Virus record (IMG/VR): IMGVR_UViG_3300049489_000477
Span: 1-64,000 of that record
Reading direction: 5' to 3' (one strand)
DNA from: a virus
Length of the DNA stretch: 64,000 nucleotides
The position numbers and the translations under genes are program-made. The stretch's first letter is position 1; each line of letters begins with the position of its first letter. The notes under the pieces are model-generated. The model worked only from the letters and a program-made list of their open reading frames with translations. It was not told the origin of the DNA and did no database searches. Below, in pieces: positions 50,415 to 57,842 of the stretch.

Positions 50415-53324
50415 TTATGCTATCCCTTTCGATAAGCTTTGTATGCCCAGCATGGAGTAATCTGGTGGGGTGAAATGTTGAACTGGCGGCTTTTCTTTCG
50501 CTGATGTCTTGTCTAATTTATTAGCTATATCATTCAAAACTTTTAAGACTGTAGAATTCTGGTCAGAAATAGTTGACTTCAAATCACCAACTTGGGCGGC
50601 TGTCTTGTCGGATGTTGGTGTCTTACTAGCATTATCAAGATTAGACTTCAATTGGTCAGCCGGATCTCTATATCCTGCTGGTGGTTCTATTGGCTTTCCA
50701 GTTTCAAGTGCTTTATCCATTCTACTGAATGCATCGTCGCTCTTATCAAGTGCTGTACTTGGTGATGCTGCCTTCTTCTCAGCTTCTACTTTTGGTTCAG
50801 CCGATTTCTTTGGCTTCATGAAGTTGTTGATATATTCTTCCATGGTTCCTAAACGCTGTGGAAGAAGTTGTGAGTAGAACAAGTCACCTTTTGCCAACAT
50901 ATCTGGGTCGAGATTGGATTTTGAATCTTCCTTACTCTCAACAATTCCTTTGATTTTACTCCATATTCCAGATACGCTTCTGAGTTTATCCAACGCAGAT
51001 TTGGCTTTATTTACATTTATTCTACCAGTTCGTGTATCGACCATCAAGTCGCCTGCTGCCGAGCTTAATATGGATGTTATCTCATTTCCTAATTCCGAAA
51101 TGGATCCTTGCGATTGGCTAGCCATCATAGCTGGTCCAATACTCATTTTACGCAAAGCTTGTGATACAGCCGCTGCCCGAGCAACCTCTTCTGATACTTG
51201 TTTTCCGTCCGGTAACGGTTTCATGAATTGATTAACTGATTGTTCGTAATCATCACCAGACATATTTTTTATACGATCAGTATTCTTTGATTCGACGCCA
51301 GATTTTTGTGAGTTAGCTTGTGCGGTGTCGAATAAAAGTCCACCAGCGGTTCCTATGTTCTTGCCCCACTGAACTGGAGCAGATAAAACATCAAGTGCAG
51401 TTTTTCCAGTGCCCGACCAGAATCCATCTTTATAATTTTCCTTAACATTTCCAAATCCCAAAGTATCAGCGACTCTTCCACCAACACCTTTTTGAGATAA
51501 GCGCATAGCTTCTTTTCCACGCGCATCTTTGTCAAAGGCGGTTGTATATGCACCATATGCTGCCATTGCTGGACCCATAAAGGCGGCGGCTTTACTCGCA
51601 ACACTTCCGACTTTACCAAGTCCCGCCATTAATCTAGGAGCCATCGATGTCATTTTTCCAACATTTGTGGCTACGCTAGAACCGACATTACCAATAGCCG
51701 AAGCCGCTCTACCAGCGACCCCAGCAGCCTTTGAACCAATACTACGGAAAGCCGAGCCGACTCGACCAGTAGCGCCGGAAACTGCTCTTCCCATTGATGC
51801 TTTGGCACCGGAAACTGCACGCCTGGCTGCTGATACTGCTCTACCGGCTTTTGATCCACGCATTGCAAGTTTAGCTTTTCTAAATGCTCTGCTTAAGCGA
51901 CCACCCTTTCGTGCGCCAGCGGCTCCTTTACCACCACGGCGTAGGTCCAATAGGTCTAATAATGAATCAAACAGACCTCCACCACCTTCGCCGCCTTCGC
52001 CAAGTAATCCACTTCCTTTCAATTTAGCAACAATTTCGTCAACCAAATTGTACTTTACATATTTTTCAAGTCTATCGACCTTTTCATCAACATCCTCTGT
52101 GCTTTCGGCAAGTCCGTCCGCTTCGTTATCTATTCCATCGACTTTTCTAACCAATCTACGCATAGCAGCGTCATTATCATCATCAATATCCGCTTCGTTA
52201 CGCATATCGTTTGAAATAAGTTCAATAGCTTTCTCTGTATCTTTCTTAATTTGTTCACCAAGTGTCCTTGGCATAGGTTCATTATCCATGGATGGGTCGA
52301 ATCCTGGCAACGGAGTTTCGCCAGATTGTTTTTTGTCTTTCATGTACCTTGGTTGAATCTTTGCACCCACATATCCAAATGCTTTCTGAAGACCACCACC
52401 AAGCGATTGTTCGATACTGGCTTGTGTCGATGGTGCTGAATGATCTTGAGCAAAATATCCGAATGCGTCACTAATAAGTGACCTTGCTGCCGTCATGCCT
52501 CCAGAAAACTTCTCCTTGAGAATTTTAAGCTTCGATTCTTGTTCAGCTATGATCTTATCTTTTTCTTCGTCTAGTTTTCGTAACTTCTTTTCCTTTTCGA
52601 TTTCTGATGGTGTTTTATTATTGTTATCATCTAGCTCTTTGTTGAGGCTCTTTGCTAAACTCTTTACTTCCGTATCAGATAATTTTTCGCCCTTGTTTAT
52701 TTTCGCCATCAATTTTTCAACGGTAGAATTGACGGCTTTAAATTGGTTATCTATCTTATTGGTTAATTCTTTGTGATTTTCTTTGGCTGTTTTCTGAAAA
52801 TCTTGAAATGTTGGTAGCAACTTTTCTTCTTGCTTAGGTTCTACATGTGACTTTGGGGCAATCAACTTCGACATGCCGCCAAACATGCTCTGAATCGACT
52901 TACCAAGTGATTGCTCAATACTTGCTTGTGTTGCTGGGGCTGAATGGTCTTTAGCAAAATATCCAAATGCATCGCTTGCGACTGACCTGGCTCCTGTTAC
53001 GCCACCCGAAAGATACTTTTCACCAAATACCTTGAATTCACCTTTTATTTTGGCTAATGTTTCTTCTTTATCTTTATCTCTTTGCTTTTTAAATTCATTA
53101 AGTATTTCGTCTGATAGTTGCTGTGGTGTCTTCTGTTTGCTTTGAGCTTCGAATTTTTCTTTTAATGCTTTGATGGTATTTTCACTACCGCCAAATTTTG
53201 TCATCAATTCAGCCATTGATGCAGAAAGAATATGCATCTCATGCCGCATGTCCATTAATGCTTGCTTCATGAGGTCTTGGTCAGACACCCCTATTTGATC
53301 AGCAATAATGCGACTATCAGCCAT
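50415..53324 (-). CDS. Tape measure protein
   Basis: 969 residues. The N-terminal third is coiled coil. Residues 107-149 and 275-317 are a near-identical internal repeat (SDAFGYFAxDHSAPxTQASIEQSL). A Gly/Arg/Ala/Lys-rich segment (about 465-580) is followed by a hydrophobic segment around 590-625 (KAAAFMGPAMAAYGAYTTAF), typical of the DNA-ejection and membrane part of tape measures. The C-terminus is Lys/Pro/Asp-rich. The gene lies directly after the chaperone frameshift pair, in the conserved tube-chaperone-tape order. At about 1.5 A per residue, known for tape measures, the tail would be about 145 nm. Confidence 0.82.
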   Translation of the reverse strand: MADSRIIADQIGVSDQDLMKQALMDMRHEMHILSASMAELMTKFGGSENTIKALKEKFEAQSKQKTPQQLSDEILNEFKKQRDKDKEETLAKIKGEFKVFGEKYLSGGVTGARSVASDAFGYFAKDHSAPATQASIEQSLGKSIQSMFGGMSKLIAPKSHVEPKQEEKLLPTFQDFQKTAKENHKELTNKIDNQFKAVNSTVEKLMAKINKGEKLSDTEVKSLAKSLNKELDDNNNKTPSEIEKEKKLRKLDEEKDKIIAEQESKLKILKEKFSGGMTAARSLISDAFGYFAQDHSAPSTQASIEQSLGGGLQKAFGYVGAKIQPRYMKDKKQSGETPLPGFDPSMDNEPMPRTLGEQIKKDTEKAIELISNDMRNEADIDDDNDAAMRRLVRKVDGIDNEADGLAESTEDVDEKVDRLEKYVKYNLVDEIVAKLKGSGLLGEGGEGGGGLFDSLLDLLDLRRGGKGAAGARKGGRLSRAFRKAKLAMRGSKAGRAVSAARRAVSGAKASMGRAVSGATGRVGSAFRSIGSKAAGVAGRAASAIGNVGSSVATNVGKMTSMAPRLMAGLGKVGSVASKAAAFMGPAMAAYGAYTTAFDKDARGKEAMRLSQKGVGGRVADTLGFGNVKENYKDGFWSGTGKTALDVLSAPVQWGKNIGTAGGLLFDTAQANSQKSGVESKNTDRIKNMSGDDYEQSVNQFMKPLPDGKQVSEEVARAAAVSQALRKMSIGPAMMASQSQGSISELGNEITSILSSAAGDLMVDTRTGRINVNKAKSALDKLRSVSGIWSKIKGIVESKEDSKSNLDPDMLAKGDLFYSQLLPQRLGTMEEYINNFMKPKKSAEPKVEAEKKAASPSTALDKSDDAFSRMDKALETGKPIEPPAGYRDPADQLKSNLDNASKTPTSDKTAAQVGDLKSTISDQNSTVLKVLNDIANKLDKTSAKEKPPVQHFTPPDYSMLGIQSLSKGIA
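52374..53006 (-). repeat. Internal duplication in tape measure (two copies with spacer)
   Basis: Copies at 52374-52502 and 52878-53006, each coding 43 residues beginning with GGxTxARS and including SDAFGYFA and DHSAP. The spacer between them is about 125 residues and unrelated. Confidence 0.8.
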
Positions 53325-53326
53325 AA

Positions 53327-53584
53327 TTAACCTCGAATTGCCTTATAAAGATTGGTTATACCTTCAATGATAAGTTCATTCATTTGTTCTTTTTCTCTTG
53401 TTTCATCGTTTCTTTTCTCTTCGTATGTGTTTTTAAAAGTAAACGAATGGAAAATAAACTCAAAAAACTCTAGTTCTTCCGCCTGATGTATATTTATACA
53501 ACCTTCGGAATTTTTTATAAGCTCAAGAATATCACGAAGCAATTCGAGGTAATATTCTCGTTCAATTGTTATTTTATAAAAAAA
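53327..53584 (-). CDS. Tail assembly chaperone -1 frame extension (GT-like)
   Basis: The frame has no credible start of its own; a TTG at 53542 lacks a ribosome binding site. It is open from 53584, inside the 3' end of the zero-frame chaperone gene. After a -1 shift at T TTT TTT the product would read FF-YKITIEREYYLELLRDILELIK and continue for 83 residues, making a 342-residue fusion. The sequence is helical and charged, with a coiled C-terminal part. It ends two bases before the tape measure, as in lambda gpG-T pairs. Confidence 0.7.
   Translation of the reverse strand, partial: FFYKITIEREYYLELLRDILELIKNSEGCINIHQAEELEFFEFIFHSFTFKNTYEEKRNDETREKEQMNELIIEGITNLYKAIRG
53540..53584 (-). promoter_or_regulatory. 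Programmed -1 frameshift signal
   Basis: Slippery heptamer T TTT TTT (53584-53578) in the zero frame GAT TTT TTT, followed after nine bases by a stem-loop: arms CAATT and CGAG pairing with CTCG and AATTG (53568-53540) with a three-base bulge. The zero-frame stop TAA lies in the spacer. Confidence 0.65.
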
Positions 53585-54354
53585 TCAATAAACTTGACCT
53601 CATCTTTACTCTGTTGTTGACAATGAACGCATGTAAAGTCCATTTCTAAAAATGTTCCAAAACCTTTGATCTGCGCGAAGTAGTTTTTTATGCGTTCAAA
53701 ATCATCCAGGGTCAACGATTCAGCAAATTCAACTCTTTCTTTTATAGATGGTGTTACTTCTTTCTTCACATCATCAATAGATACCGTTATTGCTTTGATT
53801 GTAGATGCCAAGAAAATAAAATTCTTCTCTACCTCACTCGTTACCTTGGAATCCTTAATATATTTCTCTATTTCAAGGTTGTCGCCACGCGACAGCAAGC
53901 CGACTGCGAAGGAAACATCACCGTTTTTAGAAACAATAACATTCGTTTGCTCTGGTTCTTTAAAAAACTTGGTCGTGATGTTTGTAAATGGGAATTTTAC
54001 ATCAACATTTGTCTTACCGCATGCTGAACATACATGGTCTATGGAGGCGTAGTCAAATTCCGTTGAATTTTTTCGTATTTCAGTCAAAATCTGCTGCCGT
54101 TCTTGATCTACTAGCTTTTTAGCATCAATGGGCACTTCATCATCGGTTGCTGCGTATTTTTCAATAAGTTTGTCTGCAAAGGCATCAATAGCCGTCTCAT
54201 CAGAACCTTCCAGCACCTTTAAAAATTCCTTTTTGTCTCGTATTTTTATAGGGCGAAGCAAAATTTCTTTCCCGCTATAACATAATGTGACGGGCTTTGG
54301 TGCCGCTTTTGTTAAATACGCTTTTTTAATATCAGACATATTAATATCAGACAT
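53569..54354 (-). CDS. Tail assembly chaperone / gp26-like protein
   Basis: 261 residues. The pattern (RPIKIRDKKEFLKVL at about 34-48, a helical middle, HVCSACGKTN around 107-116, and FTCVHCQQQ near the end) matches gp26-type T4_baseplate proteins with two C-x2-C pairs that may bind zinc. The first pair is in the middle and the second near the C-terminus. It is located between the second tail tube gene and the tape measure, where lambda has gene G. The -1 slippery sequence is at its 3' end. AGGGG lies nine bases before the ATG and a TATAAT box upstream. A second in-frame ATG lies five codons downstream. Confidence 0.72.
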   Translation of the reverse strand: MSDINMSDIKKAYLTKAAPKPVTLCYSGKEILLRPIKIRDKKEFLKVLEGSDETAIDAFADKLIEKYAATDDEVPIDAKKLVDQERQQILTEIRKNSTEFDYASIDHVCSACGKTNVDVKFPFTNITTKFFKEPEQTNVIVSKNGDVSFAVGLLSRGDNLEIEKYIKDSKVTSEVEKNFIFLASTIKAITVSIDDVKKEVTPSIKERVEFAESLTLDDFERIKNYFAQIKGFGTFLEMDFTCVHCQQQSKDEVKFIDFFIK

Positions 54355-54376
54355 GAGATATCCCCTTGTTGTTTAA

Positions 54377-54382
54377 ATTATA
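54377..54382 (-). promoter_or_regulatory. Possible -10 box for the chaperone gene
   Basis: TATAAT on the minus strand, 22 bases before the ATG at 54354, with no convincing -35. Transcripts would carry the AGGGG site. Confidence 0.35.
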
Positions 54383-54413
54383 CCCTAAAAACCAATTACT
54401 TTTTATAAGAAAA

Positions 54414-55001
54414 TTAGTCGGTAGGTCTGTTGTTTGTTTGTTTTGGCTCTTGTTTATTTGACGGACTAAACAACTCTATTGTGTAGAAATCATATGTAAA
54501 ATTAACATTAAAATGAGCCAAATCATTAGATGCGTTGTTTAATTCGTACCCACCAACCTTGCGTGGGAAGAAACCATTCATGGTATATTTGCAAACTGGT
54601 TGACCAACTCTATTCAATTGATATACATGCGCAATTCTCTTGTATGACTTTTGCGTGGCAGCAGCTTTGCGGTTAAAATCCCATGCCAAAGATGACCATG
54701 CCAGAAAAGTTGATCGCAAAATATACGAATCGTCTGACCAAAATGTAACCGCCCAATCATCATCAAATCGTATACCCTCAACTGCCTTTATACTGAGATG
54801 TTGAAACTCTATATTTTTTGATTTTAACTCGAAATTTGGTAAAGTTAGTGTTTGTGCAAATGCTGTTAATGTCGTTTTATCATCGGGTACGATACCAATG
54901 GCTGGTATTTCGATAGCAAACATGTAAGAACGAGCAAAATCGCCGCCCAAAGCGGCGATTTTTTCTCTAAAACCTACAAGATTGATGTTGTGTATAGTCA
55001 T
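54414..55001 (-). CDS. Tail tube protein, second paralogue, probably leaderless
   Basis: 195 residues. It has the same pattern as its neighbour at 55042: NLVGFREKIAAL with GGDFARSYMFAIEIP, then LTLPNFELKSKNIEFQHLSIKAV, SYKRIAHVYQLNRVGQPVCKY, NGFFPRKVGG and HFNVNFTYDFYTIEL, and ends in a NRPTD tail close to the NRPIDA of the other. This is the gp19-like fold. The two proteins differ across most of the sequence. It has no Shine-Dalgarno but an extended -10 with six-base spacing, so the second tube protein could be expressed differently from the first. Confidence 0.82.
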   Translation of the reverse strand: MTIHNINLVGFREKIAALGGDFARSYMFAIEIPAIGIVPDDKTTLTAFAQTLTLPNFELKSKNIEFQHLSIKAVEGIRFDDDWAVTFWSDDSYILRSTFLAWSSLAWDFNRKAAATQKSYKRIAHVYQLNRVGQPVCKYTMNGFFPRKVGGYELNNASNDLAHFNVNFTYDFYTIELFSPSNKQEPKQTNNRPTD

Positions 55002-55007
55002 AAAAGA

Positions 55008-55016
55008 ATTATACCA
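55008..55016 (-). promoter_or_regulatory. Extended -10 promoter placed for a leaderless mRNA
   Basis: TG-G-TATAAT followed by TCTTTT and the ATG at 55001. It lies between the two tube genes. Confidence 0.55.
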
Positions 55017-55041
55017 ACAAAACCAACAACATTAAGCGTTT

Positions 55042-55707
55042 TTATGCGTCTATTGGTCTGTTCGCTACCTGTGCTGGCTCGTCTGTGTTAACTTCATTAC
55101 TTGGAATGTTACGGTTAGGTGCAGATACAACCGCTCTTTCACTGTTATCACTTCCAATGTTGACTGCCTTGGCGTTAGCACCAGTAGCTACGGTATAGAA
55201 GTCATATGTAAATGTTACATTAAACTTCGCTGGTTCTACATCGTCGTGTCCCAACTTTGGTGATTCAACGATACTTGGGAACAAACCATAGAAGGCATAA
55301 ACCAATACTGGTGATCCAAGACGATCAAGCTGGCTTACATATATCTTATCCTTCTTATAGCTGGTAAGAGCAGCCCCTTCCATCGTTCCTGGGTCATGAA
55401 TATACGAGGTCCAGCGAAGGAGGTTTCCGCGAAGAGCCTGCGCTTCATCAGCCAAGCACTCGACTTGCCATGTTTGGTCAAATTCGACTACCGATGCGAC
55501 TTGCATCTTCATGCCTTGGAAACCGATTGGACTCGTCTTGACCTTGTACGCAGGAAGAGTTATTGATCGAACCATCATTGATAATGTGTTCGTTCCAGCA
55601 TCATCAAGCCACTGTGGCATGTCGATTTTGAACATGAATGACCTGGACCAATCTCCAAGTACAGTTCTAAATCCTACCAAGTTCTGGTTAAAAGCTTTGA
55701 TTGCCAT
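55042..55707 (-). CDS. 19: Tail tube protein, gp19-like
   Basis: 221 residues, a little longer than T4 gp19 (163). The core has NLVGFRTVLGDWSRSFMFKIDMP, ITLPAYKVKTSPIGFQGMKM, VEFDQTWQVECLAD, KIYVSQLDRLGSPVLVYAFYG, and KFNVTFTYDFYTV, the strand order of gp19-type tube proteins. A disordered, charged C-terminal tail ends NRPIDA. GGAG lies 11 bases before the ATG, and it follows the sheath gene by 22 bases, the usual order. It is the more canonical of the two and is probably the main tube protein. Confidence 0.85.
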   Translation of the reverse strand: MAIKAFNQNLVGFRTVLGDWSRSFMFKIDMPQWLDDAGTNTLSMMVRSITLPAYKVKTSPIGFQGMKMQVASVVEFDQTWQVECLADEAQALRGNLLRWTSYIHDPGTMEGAALTSYKKDKIYVSQLDRLGSPVLVYAFYGLFPSIVESPKLGHDDVEPAKFNVTFTYDFYTVATGANAKAVNIGSDNSERAVVSAPNRNIPSNEVNTDEPAQVANRPIDA

Positions 55708-55729
55708 TGTTTTTTACTCCTTAATTAGA

Positions 55730-57742
55730 TTAGCCTCTGCCGACCAACTCTTGGAAATTGACTCCAGTAGCTACAGCGGTGAATATGAGCTTGATGAACT
55801 CTATTACACGAACTGGCTTTACTAATATTTCAGCGACGAATTCGTTACGGTCGATGACTTCTGGTGTGTTGTTTCTTTCGTCAGCAACAACCAAGTAGTC
55901 ATAGACGCCGCGCTTGGCTTTGATTTCAGCAAGGAAGTTGTTGACACTGTTGCTGAAGCGTGAGCGTGTAACTTCATCATTCAACTCGAATATGTAGTAG
56001 CGAGCAAGTCTCTCGATTGAACGCTCCAAGTAGAGGAACAAACGACGGACATTGACGCGATCAAATGCCGATGGCTTGGCTTGAAGTGTCTTTTGACCCC
56101 AGATAACGATACCTTGACCAAGGAACTTCACAATAGGATTGATACGGTTCTGGTAAAGGATATCGCGTTGTGCCTGTGTAGGATTGACGATGGTATCAAT
56201 GACATTATCAATGATGCCACGGTTCAAGCCGGCAGGTGCCCACCACTGTGCGTATGCGAAGTCGGTACGGGCATATGTTGCGCCGACGAAGCCGGTTGCT
56301 GGGATCCAGCGTTCCTTCTCGCCATAGTTATCAAATATCTTGAAGTAGTTTCCGTAGATAGCGGAATAGCTACTGTTGATATTCAAGTCACCAGCAACAT
56401 AGTTAGCCATCTTGGTGTAAACTTGATCAACGACCTTCTTGGTTGTTGGGTTTACCATGATGGTTTCTGGTACATTCAATATTGCGAAGCAATCCTTACG
56501 GATGTTCTTGGCAAGATTGTCCATTTCTCTCTTGACATTATCCGAGTAATCGGCATCCAAGAGAAGGTCTACTTGCTGAGATTCCTTGTTTCCAAAGAAC
56601 TTCTGCCATGCACCGAAGATTTCACCTTCGAGTTGACCAAGACCAGGATCTGCGTCAAGAACACCATCGTGTGATGCATCCGAGTAACCAGCCAATCCGT
56701 CTGCTCCCATAAGTGGGGTACGACCAATAGACCATGTTACTTCGATAGCATCTGAGGATTCTTCACTTGTACCGGTAAATACATTAAGGTACTTGTTGTT
56801 TCCGTTGATAACGGATGGACCAAACATGTTGTTACCGTATCCGTCTCTCTGTTCTGGATTGGTCGAAACCATATATACATCGTCTAATGTATCATTTTCG
56901 TTGAACACATAGAAGAGGTATGTATCGTAGAAGTATACTGGATTGCCTGACATGTCGTATGATACGACTGTTGGTTCTGGACCATATTCTGGTGAGGTAT
57001 AGTTGCCCAACATGACTGAATCGACAGCCCAGCCAGCCGATGTGTTGCTTGTATCAACTTGACCGCCGCCAGTGCGTGGTTGTGCGACAATGACATCATC
57101 ACGGAGAGATGGAGCGCGGCTCAAAAGAGCATCGCCCGATGTTCCCGACCAATACATAGCAATAATTGCTTGACGATCTGAATCAAGAACGGCTTGTGCC
57201 AAGTCGCGCTTGAGGTTTTGAAGTGTCTTGTATTCGAAATTCGAAACAACGGAGAATGAAATGTTTTCGTAGAATGGACCAGCGCCAACTGCGTACACAT
57301 GGAACAACTTTTCAGCACCAGATACGTCAAGAGGTCCACCAGTTGTTGTAGCGGTTCCGACAGAATCATACACAAGAGGATATTGCTCAACCTTCATTGG
57401 TTCTGGTTGTGCAGTCAAATCACCCTGTGGTTGGGTTGATGTTGGTGGTGTGAAACCAACGACTACACCAGCCGCATTACGAGTAGAATCTTCAATACGA
57501 ACAACCTTGAGGGCGCTCGAAGCCTCGGAGAACTTCAGCGCAGTCCAAGCGAACTTGTAGTTAACATCATCTGGCTTACCAAAAACTTCTATATAGTTAC
57601 TTGGGCTTGTGATGTCTACAATTTGATTAACTGGACCTTTAGTTGAGTGAACAACTATCGCACCCGTTGACGAGGTGACCGTTTCAATACGGAGTGTTCC
57701 GTCGCGCTCGATTACTTCTACGCCTGGAGAAAGAAGTGTCAT
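55730..57742 (-). CDS. 18: Tail sheath protein, gp18-like
   Basis: 670 residues, matching T4 gp18 (659). It begins LLSPGVEVIERDGTLRIETV, the standard sheath start, with GAIVVHSTKGPVNQIV and an EVFGKP segment following. The C-terminal domain with YVAGDLNINSSYSAIYGNYFKI, WIPATGFVGATYARTDF, and QNRINPIVKFLGQGIVIWGQKTL, then NVRRLFLYLERSIERLARYYIFELND, contains the conserved sheath motifs (G..G..A..D and a QGI.IWGQKTL motif). The last residues (VNFQELVGRG) are typical of gp18. AGGAG and a late promoter precede it. Confidence 0.92.
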   Translation of the reverse strand: MTLLSPGVEVIERDGTLRIETVTSSTGAIVVHSTKGPVNQIVDITSPSNYIEVFGKPDDVNYKFAWTALKFSEASSALKVVRIEDSTRNAAGVVVGFTPPTSTQPQGDLTAQPEPMKVEQYPLVYDSVGTATTTGGPLDVSGAEKLFHVYAVGAGPFYENISFSVVSNFEYKTLQNLKRDLAQAVLDSDRQAIIAMYWSGTSGDALLSRAPSLRDDVIVAQPRTGGGQVDTSNTSAGWAVDSVMLGNYTSPEYGPEPTVVSYDMSGNPVYFYDTYLFYVFNENDTLDDVYMVSTNPEQRDGYGNNMFGPSVINGNNKYLNVFTGTSEESSDAIEVTWSIGRTPLMGADGLAGYSDASHDGVLDADPGLGQLEGEIFGAWQKFFGNKESQQVDLLLDADYSDNVKREMDNLAKNIRKDCFAILNVPETIMVNPTTKKVVDQVYTKMANYVAGDLNINSSYSAIYGNYFKIFDNYGEKERWIPATGFVGATYARTDFAYAQWWAPAGLNRGIIDNVIDTIVNPTQAQRDILYQNRINPIVKFLGQGIVIWGQKTLQAKPSAFDRVNVRRLFLYLERSIERLARYYIFELNDEVTRSRFSNSVNNFLAEIKAKRGVYDYLVVADERNNTPEVIDRNEFVAEILVKPVRVIEFIKLIFTAVATGVNFQELVGRG

Positions 57743-57768
57743 AATTTACTCTCCTATTATCTTGATTA

Positions 57769-57776
57769 TATTTATA
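57769..57776 (-). promoter_or_regulatory. T4-type late promoter octamer
   Basis: TATAAATA on the minus strand, 26 bases before the ATG of the sheath gene. It lies in the 100-base gap after the terminase gene, which otherwise holds only AT-rich DNA. Confidence 0.7.
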
Positions 57777-57842
57777 TGCCTTATGTGTTTATCTTTTGGA
57801 TTTTTTATATGCATCGATAAACCACCAACATTTAAATATTTA

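Noticed and set aside
51529-52356. Plus-strand frame of 275 codons
   Set aside because: Antisense to the tape measure in a region of biased codons; Ala/Pro-rich shadow with no start signal.
56081-56674. Plus-strand frame of 197 codons in the sheath gene
   Set aside because: Opposes a clear sheath coding sequence and carries no motif.
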